Shown here in pieces: positions 9,808-20,017 of a DNA stretch of 64,000 nt (position 1 is the stretch's first letter; each line of letters starts with the position of its first letter). Below the pieces are notes generated by a model. It searched no databases. It saw nothing but the letters and a program-made list of their open reading frames with translations, and was not told where the DNA came from. Both the position numbers and the translations under genes were made by a program. The stretch comes from Ehrlichia chaffeensis str. Arkansas (GTDB taxonomy: Bacteria > Pseudomonadota > Alphaproteobacteria > Rickettsiales > Anaplasmataceae), in contig NC_007799.1 of assembly GCF_000013145.1 (NCBI RefSeq), forward strand, positions 868,001 through 932,000. Direction: 5' to 3'.

Positions 9808-10308
9808 TATTACATTTAACAACGCGTCCTCTGTCTTTAATACATTACTTTCCTTAACTAATCCTATCCTATTACTTACTCTAAACACATGAGTATCAAC
9901 AGCAACAGTTGGTAAATTTAACCATGTATTTAAAAAAACATTAGCACTTTTTCTACCTACACCCGGTAATGCAACAAGAGTATTAAAATCTAAAGGTACA
10001 TTACTATTGTGTTGATTTATAATAATTCCGCTAAGTGCAATAATATTCTTAGATTTAGAATTATATAATCCTATTGTATTTATATAATTTTTTAGTCCTT
10101 TTTCTCCAAGATCTAACATTTTTCTTGGAGTATCAGCAACTTCAAATAGTTTATCTGTAATCTTATTTACACTAACATCAGTAGTACGTGCAGATAAAAC
10201 TATTGCTATTAGTAAAGTAAAACTATTAGTATACTTCAGTTCTATTCTGGGGTGAGGATTATGCTCCTTAAATTTAGTAAAGAGTAAATTTATATTCCTT
10301 CGATTCAT
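9676..10308 (-). CDS. nth: Endonuclease III (DNA glycosylase/AP lyase)
   Basis: Nth removes oxidised pyrimidines and cleaves the abasic site in base excision repair. The 210-residue product is full length. The helix-hairpin-helix LVALPGVGRKSANVF (about residues 108-122) carries the catalytic Lys, and VDTHVFRV (about 138-145) carries the catalytic Asp. The C-terminus has the four-cysteine iron-sulfur motif C-x6-C-x2-C-x5-C. The stop is only 7 residues after the last cysteine, as usual, so the gene is complete despite its 3' end being copied downstream. It lies 17 bp after gyrA and is probably cotranscribed with it. Confidence 0.96.
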   Translation of the reverse strand: MNRRNINLLFTKFKEHNPHPRIELKYTNSFTLLIAIVLSARTTDVSVNKITDKLFEVADTPRKMLDLGEKGLKNYINTIGLYNSKSKNIIALSGIIINQHNSNVPLDFNTLVALPGVGRKSANVFLNTWLNLPTVAVDTHVFRVSNRIGLVKESNVLKTEDALLNVIPKKWLLYAHHWLVLHGRYVCKSRKPLCSQCVVQDLCEYESKSL

Positions 10309-10325
10309 TAATCTGCATACACAAC

Positions 10326-13022
10326 TTATATATTACCATCAATATCAGAATTATCCTTAGCATCAATTATCTTTGCTACTGAAACAACTTTTTCACGTTT
10401 CTCAGTCTTAAATAAAGTAACACCTTGAGTACTTCTACCAATAATTCTGATATCACTTACAGCAATACGAATTAGCTTACCTTTATCTGTAATTAACATT
10501 ATATGATCATTAGATTCTACAGGAAAACTAGCTACCACATTGCCATTCCTTGCAGTTGTCAAAATATTAACAACACCTACTCCCCCTCTCAAAGTAGTGC
10601 GATATTCATATGCAGAAGTTCTTTTTCCAAAGCCATTTTCAGTTACTGTTAAAATAAATTGTTCATTTTGTACCATAGTAACAAATATGTCTTGTTCTAA
10701 TCCAAGATCACATAATATCTTAGCTATACCTCCATTAACAACACCTTCCTCTTTAACACACATACGCTTGTCTAAAGGAACTTTTAAATACAGATCCTTT
10801 TTCTCAGAATCTATATCCATAGCTAGCAATACAGACATAGAAATGACATTATCATCTGAAGATAGCTTAATAGCTCTTACCCCATCAGACATTCTGCCCT
10901 TAAACTGACGAACATTACTTACAGAAAACCTAATACTTTTCCCTAACCTTGTAGACAATAAAACATGATCCTCTTCCTTACATACCTTCACAGATATCAA
11001 AGTATCTCCTGTATCAAGTACCATAGCTATTTTACCGTTACTAGGTACATATTGAAAATCTGAAAGTGCATTACGTCTTAAATTACCTGATGCAGTTGCA
11101 AAAACAATATTCAATATTTCCGCATCTTCTACATTATCAGGTAAAGGCATAACACTAGTTATAGATTCATTCTCACTCAGCGGAAAAATATTTACTAATG
11201 ATCTTCCACGTGATGTAGGTTCACCTAATGGAAGCTTATAAACCTTCAACTTATATACTCTACCAATATTAGAAAAGAACAATACACTAGTATGAGTATT
11301 AACTACAAAAAGATTAGTTATTACATCTTCTTCCTTAATAGCCTGTCCTATTCTCCCCTTTCCACCTCTTTTCTGAGCTCGATAATTTGAAAGCTTAGCA
11401 CGTTTAATATAACCACTCATAGTGACAGTAACTACCATATCTTCTTTTGGTATAAGATCTTCAATATCGGTCTCAAAATGTGAATAATCTATAGTAGTTC
11501 TCCTAGGAACAGCTAATTTTGCTTTAATCTCTTTAAACCCATCCTTAATCAATTGTAATAAAGACTCTTTGTTTTTAAGAAGCTCAGTATACTGTTTAAT
11601 CATCGATACCATTGACTTTAAGTCAAGTTCCAATTTTTCCTTTTCCAGGTTTGTGAGACGCTGTAATTTCATTTCCAGTATCGATTTTACTTGTACACCT
11701 GTTAATTGACATACATTGTCAATGACAATGCTTTTACTATCGGCAACAAGTTCTATCATCTCTCTAACAGATGTTAGAGCATCCCACTTACATTCAAGTA
11801 ACCGCTTAGTAGCCTCTGCTGTGTCACGAGATGATCTAATAATAGCAATAACTTTGTCAATATTTAACACAGCAATGTACATGCCTATATATAAATGAGC
11901 TCTTTCCCGAACCTTTCTTAATCTAAACTGGGTACGACGTGTTAAAACTTCCTTTCTATACTCAACAAACGTAGATATAATGTCTGGTAAAGACATCACT
12001 TTTGGTTTATTATTATCTAATACAAGCGTATTAATACTAAAGCTCGTTCTCAATGGAGTTAATCCTAAAATTTGATTTAAGATAACCTGATGAGACACCT
12101 GTTTCTTTAATTCAATTGCAACTCGTATCCCCATTTTGTTAGATTCATCTCGTAAATCTAATATCCCTTCTATCTTTTTTTCTTTGATCAGTTCATGGAT
12201 ACGCTCAATAAGTTTTGCCTTATTTACCTGATAAGGAATTTCATCAATAATTATTGCTTGCTTTCCAGACGGTAAATCTTCTAAATGAGTTTTCCCCTGA
12301 ATAATAATTGTTCCTTTACCTGTCATAAATGCAGAACGTATACCAGCATCCCCTAAAATAGTACCACCAGTAGGAAAATCAGGACCACGAACTATATTAA
12401 TTAACTCATCAAAAGTAATTTCAGGATTATCTATGTAAGCTATACAAGCATCTATTACTTCCCCTAAATTGTGAGAAGGAATATTGGTTGACATACCAAC
12501 AGCAACACCACCAGCTCCATTAACCAGTATATTAGGAAATTCTGCTGGTAATACTACAGGCTCTACTTCATTCTCATCATAATTAGGCCGAAAATCTACA
12601 GTATCTTCATCTATGTCATTTAATAAAAAATGTGCTGCCTTCGCCAATCTAGCTTCTGTATAACGCATAGAAGCTGGAGGATCACCATCTATTGAACCAA
12701 AATTACCCTGACTATCAATTAACGGCAATAGCAAAGAAAAATCCTGCGCCATTCTTACTAATGAATCATAAATTGCCGCATCTGCATGAGGATGATATTT
12801 CCCCATAACATCACCAACAACACGTGCTGCTTTTTTATACGGCTTACCATAATCATAACCAGACTTATACATAGAATACAAAATCCTTCTATGCACAGGT
12901 TTTAATCCATCTCGTATATCAGGAATCGCCCTACTAACTATAACGCTCATTGCGTAAGATAAGTAAGAATCTTCTAATTCTTGTTCTATAGAAACCGGTA
13001 TGACATTATTGACATCACTCAT
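10326..13022 (-). CDS. gyrA: DNA gyrase subunit A
   Basis: GyrA is the DNA-cutting and rejoining subunit of gyrase. The product has 898 residues. The catalytic tyrosine is Tyr121 in MRYTEARL (Escherichia coli Tyr122). The C-terminal wrapping domain begins with the GyrA box QKRGGKGRIGQ, which separates gyrase from ParC. In the quinolone-determining segment HPHADAAIYD, residue 82 (E. coli Ser83) is Ala, encoded at 12777-12779, and residue 80 (E. coli Gly81) is also Ala. Natural Ala at position 83 is the published explanation for fluoroquinolone resistance in Ehrlichia. A good promoter lies 36 bp upstream. Confidence 0.98.
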   Translation of the reverse strand: MSDVNNVIPVSIEQELEDSYLSYAMSVIVSRAIPDIRDGLKPVHRRILYSMYKSGYDYGKPYKKAARVVGDVMGKYHPHADAAIYDSLVRMAQDFSLLLPLIDSQGNFGSIDGDPPASMRYTEARLAKAAHFLLNDIDEDTVDFRPNYDENEVEPVVLPAEFPNILVNGAGGVAVGMSTNIPSHNLGEVIDACIAYIDNPEITFDELINIVRGPDFPTGGTILGDAGIRSAFMTGKGTIIIQGKTHLEDLPSGKQAIIIDEIPYQVNKAKLIERIHELIKEKKIEGILDLRDESNKMGIRVAIELKKQVSHQVILNQILGLTPLRTSFSINTLVLDNNKPKVMSLPDIISTFVEYRKEVLTRRTQFRLRKVRERAHLYIGMYIAVLNIDKVIAIIRSSRDTAEATKRLLECKWDALTSVREMIELVADSKSIVIDNVCQLTGVQVKSILEMKLQRLTNLEKEKLELDLKSMVSMIKQYTELLKNKESLLQLIKDGFKEIKAKLAVPRRTTIDYSHFETDIEDLIPKEDMVVTVTMSGYIKRAKLSNYRAQKRGGKGRIGQAIKEEDVITNLFVVNTHTSVLFFSNIGRVYKLKVYKLPLGEPTSRGRSLVNIFPLSENESITSVMPLPDNVEDAEILNIVFATASGNLRRNALSDFQYVPSNGKIAMVLDTGDTLISVKVCKEEDHVLLSTRLGKSIRFSVSNVRQFKGRMSDGVRAIKLSSDDNVISMSVLLAMDIDSEKKDLYLKVPLDKRMCVKEEGVVNGGIAKILCDLGLEQDIFVTMVQNEQFILTVTENGFGKRTSAYEYRTTLRGGVGVVNILTTARNGNVVASFPVESNDHIMLITDKGKLIRIAVSDIRIIGRSTQGVTLFKTEKREKVVSVAKIIDAKDNSDIDGNI

Positions 13023-13058
13023 CTAATACTTATTAACTAACCTTAAAATATATCACAC

Positions 13059-13087
13059 ATCTTAATTCCCAAGCACATCAAGGTCAA
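13059..13087 (-). promoter_or_regulatory. Promoter for gyrA-nth
   Basis: Minus strand: TTGACC, 17-bp spacer, TAAGAT; the -10 ends 36 bp before the gyrA ATG. Confidence 0.6.
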
Positions 13088-13458
13088 GTAATTGTTTCCA
13101 AAAACAACCAACTAACATTGCTACTAAAAACATCATATAACCCAAAATGAGCTGTTCCTCCTGCTATACAACCACACCAAGTATTTGTATTGCACAACCA
13201 TTATTACTTCAACTTAAAATTTAAACTAAAACAGACAAAACATATTTATTATTTTGTGATGAGGTCTATTCTATATTAAAAGCGTAACCACATTAAAAAA
13301 CACAGGTATTACAAATTAATAATGTGTCATTATTGCATAAAAATATCTAAATTTAATTACTACTATTTTTTAACAAATATACACCAATATACTATTGTCA
13401 CGCTATATTTCATCACATTAACAAACCGTTCTCAAAAATATAATATTAAGATCTTACT

Positions 13459-13487
13459 TTGACTGTACCAGAAAAAAAATATAATAT
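13459..13487 (+). promoter_or_regulatory. Promoter for the UvrD/PcrA helicase gene
   Basis: TTGACT, 17-bp spacer, TAATAT; an overlapping TATAAT at 13480-13485 would give a 15-bp spacer. The -10 is 29 bp before the ATG. The 370 bp between this and the gyrA promoter hold nothing else I recognise. Confidence 0.6.
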
Positions 13488-13516
13488 ACTCCAGATAATG
13501 ATGAATTTATTGCATT

Positions 13517-15436
13517 ATGGAAGATTATATAACTTCACTTAATGAAGACCAGAGGGAAGCTGTCATTAATATAAATGGTCCTATTTTAATATTAGCCGGA
13601 GCAGGTACAGGTAAAACTAGAACTATTACTTCAAGAATAGCATACATCATTAATAACAATTTTGCATTACCTAGCCAAATTTTAGCAGTAACATTTACTA
13701 ATAAAGCAGCAAACGAAATGCTATCTAGAATTAGTGAATTAACACCTGTATATAATATCTGGTTAGGAACTTTTCATGCAATAGCAGCAAAAATCTTAAG
13801 ACAGCATGCTGAAGTAGTTGGATTAAAAAACGATTTTACAATCATTAACACAGACGACCAACTACAAGTAATAAAAAATATTGTCAATGACATGCATCCC
13901 GAATATGCATCAGATGCCCATAAAATTATCTTAAATAAAATACAAAGATGGAAAGATAGAGGACTTATACCAAGCAATATTACTGAAACAGAGTTATATA
14001 AACCTATTAATACAGTAGCATTGAGTACATATCACATTTATCAAGAAAGATTAAAATTTTTAAACTGCGTTGATTTTGGAGACTTACTACTATACAACAT
14101 TCAAATATTCACTACACAACATAATGTCTTATCCCATTACCAAGAACAATTTAAATACATAATGGTTGATGAATATCAGGACATAAATACAATTCAATAT
14201 TTATGGTTAAGATTATTAGCTCAAAAATACAAAAATCTATGCTGTGTTGGAGATGATGACCAATCAATATATAGTTGGCGGGGAGCAGAAGTAGGAAATA
14301 TTTTAAAATTTTCTGATGATTTTCCAAATGCAAAAATTGTTCGATTAGAATGTAACTACAGATCAACATCTAATATATTAGACGTTGCCACAGCGATAAT
14401 AAATAACAATAAATCAAGGTTAGGAAAAAAGCTATGGACAACAAACGAGAAAGGACAAAAAGTTAATTTAATGAAATTTTGGGATAGTAAAGCAGAAGCA
14501 CAGTATATATGTGAATATATTAAAAATTTACATGACTACCAATTTAACGAGACAGCTATTTTAGTAAGGGCAGGATTTCAAACAAGAATATTCGAGGAAT
14601 ACTTCATTAAATATAGCATACCATATAAGATAATTGGTGGTACAAGATTCTACGATAGACAAGAAATTCGTGATATCATCGCCTATTTAAAAATTACAGT
14701 TAACCCTAATAATGACATCGCTTTTGAAAGAATAATTAATAAACCTAAACGACATATAGGAGCATCAACTCTTAATAAAATATACTTATGTGCTAAACAA
14801 AATAATACATATTTTTTGAACGCAGCAAAAATTCTAATTTCAAATAATCAACTACCTGACAAAGCATCCCGATCTTTAAATAACTTATTAAATAAGATTG
14901 ACTCTTGGAAAGAATCTTTATCATCTGATTCAATATCAAACACTGTTAAAATGATAGCTTACGACTCAGGATATGTAGACATGTTAGAAAACGAAGGTGA
15001 AAATGGTTTAGCAAGAATAGAAAACATAAAAGAACTTTTTTCTGCATTATTAAGTTTTAATGATGTAAATGAATTTTTAGAACACATCAGCCTTGTAACA
15101 GAAACAGACTCATTAAATTACAATGACAACTACACATATATTATGACATTACATGCAGCAAAAGGATTAGAATTCCCTATAGTTTTTCTACCTGGATGGG
15201 AAGAAGGAGTATTTCCACATGAAAAATCTTTACAAGACAGAACAGGAGAAGCACTAGAAGAAGAGAGAAGACTCGCCTATGTTGGGATTACACGAGCACG
15301 TGAACAACTATTTATATCATGCGTAGCAGTAAGAGATATTAACAACTGGCGCCAGCAAATGAAAATATCAAGATTTATAAAGGAATTACCTGCAGAACAT
15401 GTACAAGTTATAAAAAATATTTCTAGCTATTATTAA
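13517..15436 (+). CDS. uvrD: ATP-dependent DNA helicase, UvrD/PcrA family
   Basis: This superfamily 1A 3'-5' helicase acts in excision repair and in displacing RecA or RNA polymerase. The 639-residue product starts with the Q-motif LNEDQREAV. Walker A is AGAGTGKTRT (about residues 28-37), motif II is VDEYQDIN (about 217-224), motif III is GDDDQSIYSWRGAE, and motifs V and VI are TLHAAKGLEFPIVFLPG and EERRLAYVGITRAR. It lacks the C-terminal extension of about 80 residues seen in longer UvrD proteins. It could be called pcrA; the two cannot be separated by sight. Confidence 0.93.
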   Translation: MEDYITSLNEDQREAVININGPILILAGAGTGKTRTITSRIAYIINNNFALPSQILAVTFTNKAANEMLSRISELTPVYNIWLGTFHAIAAKILRQHAEVVGLKNDFTIINTDDQLQVIKNIVNDMHPEYASDAHKIILNKIQRWKDRGLIPSNITETELYKPINTVALSTYHIYQERLKFLNCVDFGDLLLYNIQIFTTQHNVLSHYQEQFKYIMVDEYQDINTIQYLWLRLLAQKYKNLCCVGDDDQSIYSWRGAEVGNILKFSDDFPNAKIVRLECNYRSTSNILDVATAIINNNKSRLGKKLWTTNEKGQKVNLMKFWDSKAEAQYICEYIKNLHDYQFNETAILVRAGFQTRIFEEYFIKYSIPYKIIGGTRFYDRQEIRDIIAYLKITVNPNNDIAFERIINKPKRHIGASTLNKIYLCAKQNNTYFLNAAKILISNNQLPDKASRSLNNLLNKIDSWKESLSSDSISNTVKMIAYDSGYVDMLENEGENGLARIENIKELFSALLSFNDVNEFLEHISLVTETDSLNYNDNYTYIMTLHAAKGLEFPIVFLPGWEEGVFPHEKSLQDRTGEALEEERRLAYVGITRAREQLFISCVAVRDINNWRQQMKISRFIKELPAEHVQVIKNISSYY

Positions 15437-15458
15437 TTATTAAGTTTTGTGAATCGGT

Positions 15459-15478
15459 TAATGCTAATAACAGCATTA
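15459..15478 (+). terminator. Short stem-loop after the helicase gene
   Basis: A 7-bp perfect stem (TAATGCT / AGCATTA) with a 6-nt loop starts 23 nt after the stop. No T-run follows, so terminator function is uncertain. Confidence 0.3.
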
Positions 15479-15659
15479 TGTAACAGTATAGAATTCTTTA
15501 CCATTTCAACACATAGGGTATGATGTGCAACACTAACCACATTTTTATACATAATTTATAATCCTTTCGCGTCATTTAATATATACACGATAATACATTC
15601 ATTAATTGTTAAAGAATTACATCTATACTACTTACAGTATTTATTATAAAGAATCTCCA

Positions 15660-16871
15660 ATGCTAAATCAATTAAGATCCGCGATGCGCAGATTAACTAT
15701 GCCATCATTTATGCAATCCTTAAAAGGCTTCAGTGTTCAGGGTATTAGAAATACAAAATATACTGAATGTACAAGTGGTGAACAAGCCTGGAAGGATATG
15801 TCAAGAAACGACATATCAATAAATGGACAGAATACTAACATTAATCAACTAATTGATCGGTATAACAAAGAGAATCCACGACCACAAGGCAATGAATATC
15901 GTACAATCTTACATTCAATGCTTAATTCGACGTTTTATCGGTACTCTGGACAAAAGATTAACCCTGCTCTTCGTGACGAATGTATAACAATGTTAAATCA
16001 AACATCTTTGCATGGTTCACTATATACACAGATAATGCATAGTGCTGGAAAAGATATACAGCACAGAATATATCCTAATAACAGTATTATACCGGCCCCA
16101 CAATGTTATGATACTAAAATCAAAGTAATTTCAAACTCAACATTAAAGGTACAGTATCAGGAAACAATAAACTTTAGAGACATAGCATCAGGAGATACTG
16201 TATGCACTGTTAAGGGGAAACTGTCATTCTATGTCAGCGCAAATGAACACGGTCACATATTATATAATTCTCCTAAAATATCACTGCAATTACCAGCACA
16301 AATATCATCAGCCCTAGTTCCTAGGGGCAGGGTTTTCATGAGTAACATGTTCACTCCTCTAAGTAATATAGTAGGTAGGATAAATGCATTTTTTACTAAT
16401 ACTCCTTTTCAGAAAACAACTCCATACAAGATAACACGTGGTAACGATATAGCTAGGATAGAATATAGTTTACAAAATTACGCATGCTTACCAGTATCAA
16501 TGGAAATACAAGATCAAAAAGAAGAAAATCAGGAGAAGCAGATACAACAACAAGCTCAACACGATATGTTTGAGGACATTCCACTGGACACAGAAGATCA
16601 AAAAGAAGAAAATCAGGAGCAACAGACACAACAACAAGCTCAATACGATATATTTGAGGACATTCCACTGGATACAGAAGATCAAAAAGAAGAAAATCAG
16701 GAGGAGCAGATACAACAACAAGCTCAACACAATACATCTCAGAACATGCAAGCAGATAATACAAATTCAAAAAACAGTAAACAAAATGTCAGCAACAAAA
16801 TTACTGTTTCCGCAATTGTACATGCACCACAACAAAACAATAATACACCTACCTCTTCTCGCTCTGTATAA
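15660..16871 (+). CDS. Paralogue-family protein with Glu/Gln-rich 28-residue repeats
   Basis: I do not recognise a named family. I chose the ATG at 15660; the frame extends to a TTG at 15606, but that extension (LKNYIYTTYSIYY) looks non-coding. The core resembles the three proteins at 17280, 18757 and 20018: GKLSFYVSANEHGH followed by ISLQLPAQI aligns with SKLTFSISSNPKNS followed by IKLTLHFPKN, and a closing IEYSLQNY matches LVYQLPSF. It lacks their N-terminal membrane helix. The C-terminus has three copies of a 28-residue, 84-bp unit (starts 16512, 16596, 16680) of the type DQKEENQE-QTQQQAQ-D-FEDIPLDTE, followed by an Asn-rich tail. A tandem-repeat secreted effector is possible but is inference. 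Confidence 0.75.
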   Translation: MLNQLRSAMRRLTMPSFMQSLKGFSVQGIRNTKYTECTSGEQAWKDMSRNDISINGQNTNINQLIDRYNKENPRPQGNEYRTILHSMLNSTFYRYSGQKINPALRDECITMLNQTSLHGSLYTQIMHSAGKDIQHRIYPNNSIIPAPQCYDTKIKVISNSTLKVQYQETINFRDIASGDTVCTVKGKLSFYVSANEHGHILYNSPKISLQLPAQISSALVPRGRVFMSNMFTPLSNIVGRINAFFTNTPFQKTTPYKITRGNDIARIEYSLQNYACLPVSMEIQDQKEENQEKQIQQQAQHDMFEDIPLDTEDQKEENQEQQTQQQAQYDIFEDIPLDTEDQKEENQEEQIQQQAQHNTSQNMQADNTNSKNSKQNVSNKITVSAIVHAPQQNNNTPTSSRSV

Positions 16872-17279
16872 CAATAGTTCTCTAATATAAAATGTATAAT
16901 CTCTTCTACACTTTCAAAATCCTGACTTCACTTAAAACCTACAGATAAATTTACTCCTTTATTTGTCGCAAAAATCGAACTAATCCCCAATACTTCTATC
17001 ATGAAAACCGTGAAATACCTATAATTCACTCATCACAAAATAGTAAAATAAACATTTATGTTCATCCACAAGTACAAAACTATATAAAACTATACCCAAG
17101 CTAAAACTCCATATACTCCAAAAATAATAATACATATTTTATTCAAAAACACTCATCAAAATAACACCAATATATCTCATTACCACTTACATTATATAAA
17201 ATATATAAAATTTAAATAAAAAGATTAATTTATTATAAATAATATGCTAAAGTAAACGTAAATATACATAGTGTGGCAT
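16872..17279. other. Non-coding stretch, nothing recognised
   Basis: AT-rich gap between two family members. A weak TATAAA near 17240 may belong to the promoter of the next gene; nothing else is supported. Confidence 0.4.
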
Positions 17280-18272
17280 ATGAACAATACCATTTTAACA
17301 ATCATAATCATCATAGCATTAATAATACTGATGATTGTTCTTCTATCATTTATCTTTTGCGCTATTAATAACAGATCTCACAAGGTATTCTTTGATAAAC
17401 AATTACCCAACATATCTAGAGATTTTATACAAACAATATTTTACCCAGAAAATAACAACCAACTAAACATAACAAATCTATCGCACAAAATTCTTAGCAA
17501 CCAATTAGCGGTTAGTATGCCTAATCTTGACGAAAATTTATTTAAACAGTTACCTAGAATATTAAAATTTTACCAATCACAAGATACATCCAATACATAC
17601 ATTAACCAACATTTTCAATATATAGTACAATCGTTAGGTATAAAAACGAACTATAACAACCTTAAAACATATCATCCTAAAATTGCTTTAGCTGCAACCT
17701 TAGATAATATGTTTACAGTCCTAAATAACTCAGAAATTAGCCCAGATATAATACATGAAATTGTCAATCATTTCCATCAAGAGGTATATGAACAAGCAGG
17801 AATTAAAATATTAAATAACATTTTTAATACAGATAAAAACCCTACTAATATTATTAAACCTGTAAACCATATTATACAATTTGCAGTATATAACTATAAT
17901 CTAATAACTATAAGCATAATTAGCAATATGTCATTATTCGACACTGCAAAGCCTAATAAGGTACATTCTTTTAGTAGCGTTTTCCATTTCAATATGTTAT
18001 TAAGAAAAAACCCACGAACAAACAGAAGCTCTATATCATATAATCAAACAACCTTTACTTTATTCATTCCTAATAGTATTAAACATTACATTACAAAAGA
18101 AAAGTGTAACACACAATGTATGCAACCTTCTTCTATAACACAAGATCCTGATTGTGCCACATTACATTATTACAACACAAGTAATTCTCATACTTCTACC
18201 TTAGAATATCGCTTACCAAACCCAAAAGCCAAACCATTATTTCAAAACAGAAGAGATAATATACAGATCTAA
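17280..18272 (+). CDS. Membrane-anchored paralogue 1
   Basis: I do not recognise the family. The start is taken as the ATG at 17280, three codons inside a frame that can begin at GTG 17271. Residues 2-30 form one strong membrane helix (TILTIIIIIALIILMIVLL), so the rest is probably exposed on one face of the membrane. It shares three blocks with the next two genes: (D)IIHEIVNHFHQE near residue 160, a beta-rich block ending FTLFIPNSIKHYIT, and a final LEYRLPNPKAKPLF. The unit anchor, HE(I/L) block, F-P-x-x-(I/M)-YIT block and LPN tail defines the family. Confidence 0.75.
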   Translation: MNNTILTIIIIIALIILMIVLLSFIFCAINNRSHKVFFDKQLPNISRDFIQTIFYPENNNQLNITNLSHKILSNQLAVSMPNLDENLFKQLPRILKFYQSQDTSNTYINQHFQYIVQSLGIKTNYNNLKTYHPKIALAATLDNMFTVLNNSEISPDIIHEIVNHFHQEVYEQAGIKILNNIFNTDKNPTNIIKPVNHIIQFAVYNYNLITISIISNMSLFDTAKPNKVHSFSSVFHFNMLLRKNPRTNRSSISYNQTTFTLFIPNSIKHYITKEKCNTQCMQPSSITQDPDCATLHYYNTSNSHTSTLEYRLPNPKAKPLFQNRRDNIQI

Positions 18273-18661
18273 TAGATATTACTACAAATTAAACATTCTA
18301 ATAAAAAAGGAACCAATAAAAAGTGCTATAAAACACATATGTATACTTATACACCAATATTAAAATTAGTTAAAACATAATACATAAAATGATAACACTC
18401 TCACAACTATAACAGCTATATTAGATACAGAAACAACTATTTAATATTCATTAACAATACAATATAAACTACTAAATTTAGTACTGTATTAATTACTTTA
18501 AATAAACCCATATAAATATTACGGAATATTAAAAAGAAAAGTAAACCTATATTAATCAATTTCCTGGAAAATTAGTAAGAATATTATGAATTAATATATT
18601 CACTTTTTTTAATCTATTAGTTAATTAAATAATCTTTAAAAATAATATTTGTAAACTATCC
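18273..18661. other. Non-coding stretch, nothing recognised
   Basis: Very AT-rich gap before the promoter of paralogue 2. I see no ORF or repeat in it. Confidence 0.4.
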
Positions 18662-18690
18662 TTGTAAAATATTTAATATTGTAATATAAT
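18662..18690 (+). promoter_or_regulatory. Promoter for paralogue 2
   Basis: TTGTAA, 17-bp spacer, consensus TATAAT; the -10 ends 66 bp before the ATG. Confidence 0.5.
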
Positions 18691-18756
18691 TTAACAATAA
18701 ATTTTATTAATAATTTAAATATTAGTCTAGTATATAAAAAACTTAGGTATAAAAAC

Positions 18757-19812
18757 ATGAGTCACAATTTTTCAATAGAAATTGCTGTAATAGCATTATT
18801 GTCTGTAATGTTAATCATATTTCTAGCAGTTGCTACGTTTTACTACCTACGCAACAAGCAATCAACATTGTTCAAAAAATATATACCCATGTCAGAAGAA
18901 ACAATGAAGCAATCAATTTTTGCACTTCCTATTCAAAACCGACCAAATAGTGCCGCTACACAGGGTAAAACATCACACCTAGATTTCCATCGTATTCAGT
19001 ATACTATCAATGGTATGAAAGTCCATGCTGCAACATTTTTTACCCAATATAATACATTAGAATCAACCATAAAGTCCGGAAATATGACATCTGACTGTAA
19101 TGTTATTAGGCTAGCAAACAAACATAAAGAAGCCATAAAACAAGCATTAGATATAGATGATAAAACATGTCGCGACATGTTTTACCACAGGATAGCAATG
19201 GCCACAATTTTTGAATTAATTTTCGACACAAACACTGGAGTGGTTCCCAACATAAATATAACACATGAAATAGTAAGCCATTGTAATCAAGCAGGAAATT
19301 TCGCTATGCCAGCAATGTTCTTTGAAAAAATTTTAAAAACATGTAAAGAATTTAATATTACTAAAACAAAGATTAAAGATCTAAAGGCATCACTTACAAT
19401 AGAAAACAGTAATGAAATAACATGTACTATTAGCACACACACTAAAATATACAAGCATAACCAAACTCAGGGATACGTTTTACCATTCAAATTAACATTT
19501 ACGATGATGCCAGAAAATAGTCACAGCTTTTCAGATATGTTATACAAAAACATTACTTTAGAAGTAACAGTACCTGACACAATACAAAAGTATATTACAA
19601 ACAACACTACTAGTAGTAAAATTGAGAGTAACAGAATCACATTAACTAATATGTGCAGAAATTCAGAAGGTAATACACACCTTACATATTCTTTACCAAA
19701 TTTAAAAATTCCTTCATTAATTAATAAATCAAGTTTCGGTGCTATAGTAAAGCATAACTATGAATCTGTTGAAAGTTGCTCACCAGTAGTACAGCATCAA
19801 ACACATCATTAA
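18757..19812 (+). CDS. Membrane-anchored paralogue 2
   Basis: Second of three tandem paralogues; 351 residues, unknown function. A single membrane helix (IAVIALLSVMLIIFLAVATFYYL) at residues 8-30 is followed by a basic turn (RNKQ). Family blocks are ITHEIVSHCNQAG (about residue 168), YKNITLEVTVPDTIQKYIT (about 268-286) and LTYSLPNLKIPSL near the end. The order and spacing of the blocks match the neighbours, although overall identity looks low, so the copies are old or diverge quickly. It carries its own promoter rather than being read from paralogue 1. Confidence 0.75.
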   Translation: MSHNFSIEIAVIALLSVMLIIFLAVATFYYLRNKQSTLFKKYIPMSEETMKQSIFALPIQNRPNSAATQGKTSHLDFHRIQYTINGMKVHAATFFTQYNTLESTIKSGNMTSDCNVIRLANKHKEAIKQALDIDDKTCRDMFYHRIAMATIFELIFDTNTGVVPNINITHEIVSHCNQAGNFAMPAMFFEKILKTCKEFNITKTKIKDLKASLTIENSNEITCTISTHTKIYKHNQTQGYVLPFKLTFTMMPENSHSFSDMLYKNITLEVTVPDTIQKYITNNTTSSKIESNRITLTNMCRNSEGNTHLTYSLPNLKIPSLINKSSFGAIVKHNYESVESCSPVVQHQTHH

Positions 19813-20017
19813 ACACTTGTATTCAAATTTCCAAAGTAGCCTGTACTTTTTTACACAATACAAGTTTTCTACTACATAATTATAATTGAATTTACATTTG
19901 CTATATTAATTATAAAGAATTATTATTGTTTTTTTTCATTATTTTAATATACTTAAATATTATAGTTAAATGATTAATGTTTTATAACTCTAAGAAATAC
20001 TATAGAAGTACAATATT

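Noticed and set aside
10540-10908. Open frame on the plus strand inside gyrA (122 codons)
   Set aside because: Antisense shadow of gyrA; no ribosome site, no recognisable protein.
16453-16770. Overlapping frames on both strands within the Glu/Gln repeat region
   Set aside because: They arise from the 84-bp repeats of the real gene read in other frames.
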